From positions 34,590,134 through 34,654,133 of the forward strand of contig NC_052349.1 in the NCBI RefSeq assembly GCF_009727055.1: DNA of 64,000 nt, in the 5' to 3' direction. The stretch comes from Benincasa hispida. Taxonomy: Eukaryota > Streptophyta > Magnoliopsida > Cucurbitales > Cucurbitaceae. The notes under the pieces were generated by a model. That model saw only the letters and a program-made list of their open reading frames with translations. It made no database searches and was not told the origin of the DNA. The stretch's first letter is position 1, and each line of letters starts with the position of its first letter. This document shows positions 59,726 to 64,000 of the stretch, in pieces. A program made the position numbers and the translations under genes.

Positions 59726-62135
59726 ATGTCATTCCGAAGCATTGTTCGTGATGTGAGAGATAGTATTGGGAGCTTATCTAGACGGGGGTTCGAGGTCAAG
59801 TTGAGTGGTCATCATAGAGGAAAGTCCAATGCATCGTCACTGAATGATCTACATGACCAGCCTCCTGTTGTTCAGAATGGCTGCTGGGCCAGCCTTCCAC
59901 CCGAGCTGTTGTATGATGTCATTCGAAGACTTGAAGAGAGTGAAAACACGTGGCCTTCACGAAAAAATGTCGTTGCCTGTGCTGCAGTATGCCGTTCTTG
60001 GAGAATTATGTGCATGGAGATAGTTAAAGGTCCAGAAATTTGTGGGAAGCTTACCTTCCCAGTGTCGCTAAAGCAGGTACAGCTTCCGGTTATATGACAT
60101 TTCTCTTGATATACCTAGACGAGAAGTTTACAGGCTCAAATATTGGAAATTAGATACTCATTGTACGTTCTTTTTTTTGTTTTAAATTTTATAGCCCGGA
60201 CCACGCGATGGATCTGTACAGTGCTTCATTAAGAGGGATAAATCCAACCTAACATACCATCTCTACTTGTGTCTTAGCCCTGGTAAGGAATATGCTTCTC
60301 TGCTTGATTTTGTGTGTGCCAATCTTTTCTTAATATGCTGATTGACATTGTAGATAGAGATACACTACCAGAATACTTAATTTTGGCATTATGACAGAAA
60401 AGTTTTTTCTGATCAAAATGAATTCTTGACAAGGTTTTTCACATTAACTTGTGCACTTCAAAGTTGTACTTGTTTTATGCATTCCTTCAATTGCAAGTTT
60501 ATGCAAGGCGCTGCAAAACTGCTCGTTGATCAAGATTCAAGAAATTCTAAATGAACAAGATAGACCATGTTATGTGATTACTAATAGGCTTGTGAATTGG
60601 AAATTGCCTCTTGTTCTGCTGCCATTTAATTTGTTGAAAACCTTAAATCTGTTTATAATTCGGTACTTAAATGGTACAGCTCTGCTGGTTGAAAATGGGA
60701 AGTTTCTTCTCTCTGCAAAGCGTACACGAAGAACTACTAGCACAGAGTATATTATCTCGATGGATGCAGAAAACATTTCGAGATCAAGTAGCTCTTACAT
60801 CGGAAAACTGAGGTGAGACTACACTTGAAGAACAGATGAAATATATTGTCTGATTCTGATTATTCTTATACATGCGTTAATTACAGCACTGAAAACTCAC
60901 ATTTTTGAGGGCACAAATTATGGTTTAGATCATATATAGTATACATTAAGTCTGAGAATGATTTCATATGTGATATAAAACTTAGGTCTACACTGTTGAA
61001 TCGAGTAGTGTTTCCAGTAATGACATAGTACTGCAAGAGATTTTGTAAAATTCTAGCTGTCGAAAGAGAAACCGATGAAGGCAAAATGGAAATACAAGGA
61101 GGAGAATTTCCTATTTAACCCCTTAAACTGAATTTATGAAAGGTGTTGATCGAGCAACAACTTCTTTTGATAGTTAATTTTCTTTTCAGTTAAAAGACTT
61201 GAGGTGATAACTAGTTTTCATTTTATTCTGGTCTTCCATGATTGGTTTGATTCTATATTGGTGTGAAGTTTTGAACTCTTTGAGTTTTGTTCTTCATGGT
61301 GGCTTTCAATAAGCAATTTTTCCGCCAATCCTTGATGGGATTTTTTTTTTTTTTGGTATTCATCATTCATCCATATAGTCAAAATATCTTCCCTGATTCA
61401 ATTTTTGTGTTTATTTCCAGGTCGAATTTTCTCGGAACAAAATTCATTGTCTATGACACTCAACCTCCATACACCGCTGCCCCGCTCCCTCCTCCTGGGA
61501 AAACTAGCCGTAGATTTTATTCAAAAAAGGTTTCGCCAAAAGTCCCAACTGGCAGTTACAACATAGCCCATATAAGTTATGAACTAAACGTCTTAGGCAC
61601 ACGGGGACCCCGGAGAATGCACTGTATAATGCATTCAATACCAGTGTCTTCTCTCGATGCTGGTGGCACTGTTCCAGGCCAACCCGAGCTCCTCCCTCCC
61701 AACTCTCTCGACGACTCGTTTCGTAGTGCATCCTTCTCCAAGGCCCTAGATCATTCCATGGAGTTCAGTAGTGCTAGATTTTCTGAAATTGGGAGGGCAG
61801 CATTGGATGGCGACGAGGAGGGAAAGATGAGACCTTTGGTTCTAAAAAACAAGCCCCCAAGATGGCACGAACAGCTGCAATGTTGGTGCCTCAACTTTCG
61901 TGGGCGAGTAACCGTTGCATCAGTGAAGAACTTTCAGTTGATTGCAGCTATACAACCAGCCGCTGGCGCTCCAACACCGTCTCAACCAGGCCCACCCGAG
62001 CACGACAAGATCATTCTTCAGTTCGGGAAGGTTGGTAAAGACATGTTCACGATGGACTATCGATATCCGCTGTCTGCTTTTCAGGCCTTTGCTATATGCT
62101 TGAGCAGCTTTGATACCAAATTGGCTTGTGAATAA
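59726..62135 (+). CDS. TULP/TLP: Tubby-like F-box protein, four exons
   Basis: Exons 59726-60076, 60195-60282, 60680-60812 and 61421-62135 join with GT..AG borders and consistent phases into a 428-residue protein ending TAA. The start [20 protein letters not shown] is the family's conserved N-terminus, so the ATG at 59726 is chosen. Residues about 53-105 form the F-box ([20 protein letters not shown]...[12 protein letters not shown]), which binds SKP1 in SCF ubiquitin ligases. From about 115 to the end is the tubby domain, with a basic patch KRTRR (160-164) where the family contacts membrane phosphoinositides, and both tubby signatures: [14 protein letters not shown] (350-363) and [16 protein letters not shown] (413-428). 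In plants these proteins tether to the plasma membrane and respond to stress; that role is family knowledge. Length and exon pattern are normal and no damage is seen. Confidence 0.95.
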
Positions 62136-62469
62136 AGAAAAGTATCCAAAGCTAATGCATATGATGAGCAGAAAAGAAAAAAAGTAACAACACCCCACTT
62201 TTATGCCTCTTTTTTCCCCCCCTTTTTTCCACCCCCTTAACTTTTGGATTTCACTCTATTAGTTGTATTCCTCTTCTTGTCATTTCATGGTTAGGTTAGT
62301 GAAATAGTTATTGTTGTGGCTATTGGTGTAAAAGTTAATTGTAACTGGGACATCTTCCCTCATAACAGCTCTTACATGTGCAACTTCAAAAACTTTGAAA
62401 AGGAATGAAGGCAAAAAGCCCTTTTTACCCCTCTCCCTCCCTCTCTCTCTCTATATATATAAAGCATAG

Positions 62470-62476
62470 ACAATAA
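62470..62476 (+). terminator. Possible poly(A) signal of the tubby-like gene
   Basis: AATAAAG at about 62470, some 335 bp after the stop codon and just beyond a CT-rich microsatellite (62433-62460), is a plausible 3'-end signal. Another AATAAAG overlaps the stop codon and is too early to be used. Confidence 0.4.
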
Positions 62477-62479
62477 AGT

Positions 62480-64000
62480 AAAAAAGAGAGAGAGTATTGG
62501 TTTTTATGTTAAAAAGTTTGTGTAAAGTTGATATGATATGACTTCTTGAATCTTAAGAGATGCTTCTTGGATACAAGGTAAGTTTTTTATTATTTATTAT
62601 AATTAATAGTTTTCTTTTTTCTTTTTTTTTTTTTTTTTTGAGATACTCATTTTAGGAGGATTTTCAAAAATTAAAAAAAAAAGTATTTACATAAAATAAC
62701 AAAATTTAATCTTGAATTGGATTTGGAACTTGTGATTTGTGGAAAGGGTTGTTCAGAGAATATTCTTGAAAATACTTTTTTTTTTTTTTTTTACTTATTA
62801 GAACAAAAGTTTGGGATAATTTTTTTCTGGAAGAACTGATCTTAATTATAAAATTATGAACAGTAATTTCAAACACAAAATAGTCTCTACTTTTACAAAT
62901 CATTAAAGAAAGGCTCACTAAACAAATGTTTTTACAAAGTTCTCGAAAACAAGTGAACAGTGCCTAAAATTTAGTAGCTTTCCTCTAGCGAAGGACAAAA
63001 TTGTGCTAATCAATGCTTTTTTTTCTTTTAAATTATACAAAATATTGATTATGATTATCCTCCTGGACTTTCAATATTGCGTATAAATTTTAGGAAAAAT
63101 TTCACTTGTGTATTGATAGTGTTAAATTTATATTAATCCTCAGCCCTCCAAATTGTTTCAAATTAAAAAACAACATCACTAGTTTCTCTATTAAAATGAG
63201 GGCTAACTTACTTCATAATACAACTGATTCATGGTTGACAACGCTTAGTTTAGGAATTGCAACAATTTTAAACTAAGTTTTAGAAGATAGAGTTTTGATT
63301 GAAATGGCAGGAGAACCACATATCGTGATTAAAGTAATTCACCAGAAAAGAAATCTACAATCTTCTTTTACTACGAAAAATTAAACACTAGAAAAGTCAA
63401 ACACGTCTAGGATAGAAAAAATCTAGAAGAGTGGAGTCAATTGAAAGCGTTAGTTTGAAGGTTGAAGAAAAACAAAGAAATGGGAAAAAAAACTATGAAG
63501 AAACAATTGTCTCAATTTGTTTGGTAAAAAAAATACTTTTGGTCTCTAAACTATAATGAAAGTGACAATTTAGTCCAAAAATTTTAGTTGATAATAATTT
63601 AGTCTTTGTATTTTCAAATTTATAATAATTTAGTCTTTAAATATTAATAAGTAACAATTTAATCATTGTACTGCACAATTTGTAACGAATTAGCTTCTGT
63701 TGTGAAAAAGATTATTACGACTTAATGAAACTTCTACACATGTAAATCGATTAGTTGATCGGAAATCAATTTTTTTTTTTTTTTTTATAAATTATAAAGA
63801 CTAAGTTGTTAACAAAAGTTGACATTTAATGAGTGGAAGGAACTCAATTATTACTAAGATTAAAAGTACATAAACTAAAATTGTTACTATCCTTTATGTA
63901 ATGTCATTTTGAATGCGACTAAGATTTGCATTTGATATATTTTATAGTTCAAGGTCATCCATTTTCATCTTCATTTTAAATAGTTGTCTAAATCCAAAAA
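62480..64000. other. Gene-free AT-rich DNA with a degenerate AATTTAGTC repeat
   Basis: No coding frame is supported. At about 63565-63690 three to four degenerate units of about 37-40 bp read ATAATAATTTAGTCTTT, and reverse-oriented relatives (GACTAAGTTGTTAAC) follow near 63800, so this may be another fold-back element cut by the window's end. Confidence 0.45.

Overview
This is a stretch of plant nuclear DNA. Three kinds of evidence say so: spliced genes with GT-AG introns and AT-rich introns, plant Ty1/copia and long-LTR (gypsy-like) retrotransposons, and a tubby-like F-box gene of the plant type. Copies of a TATCA-rich, tubby-unrelated MITE-like repeat fit what I recall of cucurbit genomes, but I could not test that, so treat Cucurbitaceae as a guess.

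Only two genes look intact. One is a small three-exon gene (24968-27982, +) for a secreted six-cysteine, thionin-like peptide. The other is a four-exon tubby-like F-box protein gene (59726-62135, +). Broken coding remains include a plant mobile domain (PMD) pseudogene split in two (about 30925-31879 and 47898-48567), a short NB-ARC resistance-gene fragment (24142-24231), a possible RNase H fragment (56095-56325, -) and many copia gag-pol pieces.

Layout: 1-24003 is almost all nested retrotransposon sequence: a gypsy-like LTR interrupted by two copia elements, several further copia LTRs, a CACTA-like transposon end and a gypsy-like solo LTR inserted in a copia integrase remnant. 24004-30900 is gene space with the cysteine-rich peptide gene and MITE-like repeats. 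30925-48567 is the PMD pseudogene, opened by about 16 kb of retrotransposons stacked about four levels deep (31880-47897). 48568-58400 is AT-rich non-coding DNA holding a 2.8-kb domain of palindromic TATCA/TGATA repeats and fold-back elements. 58400-62480 is the tubby-like gene, and the rest is non-coding.

Three insertions can be read exactly from target-site duplications: gypsy-like solo LTRs at 20687-23671 (ATGCG) and 44563-47490 (ATAAC), and a copia solo LTR at 36611-38671 (AGAAG). The first of these also carries two assembly artefacts: a complete Nextera mate-pair junction adapter with a chimeric duplication, and a 55-bp duplication around a single N.

No RNA gene, CRISPR array, origin or operon is visible. 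I found no convincing new multi-gene system. The least explained structures are the ACGATCGT palindrome clusters in the copia LTRs and leaders, and the TATCA palindrome domain.
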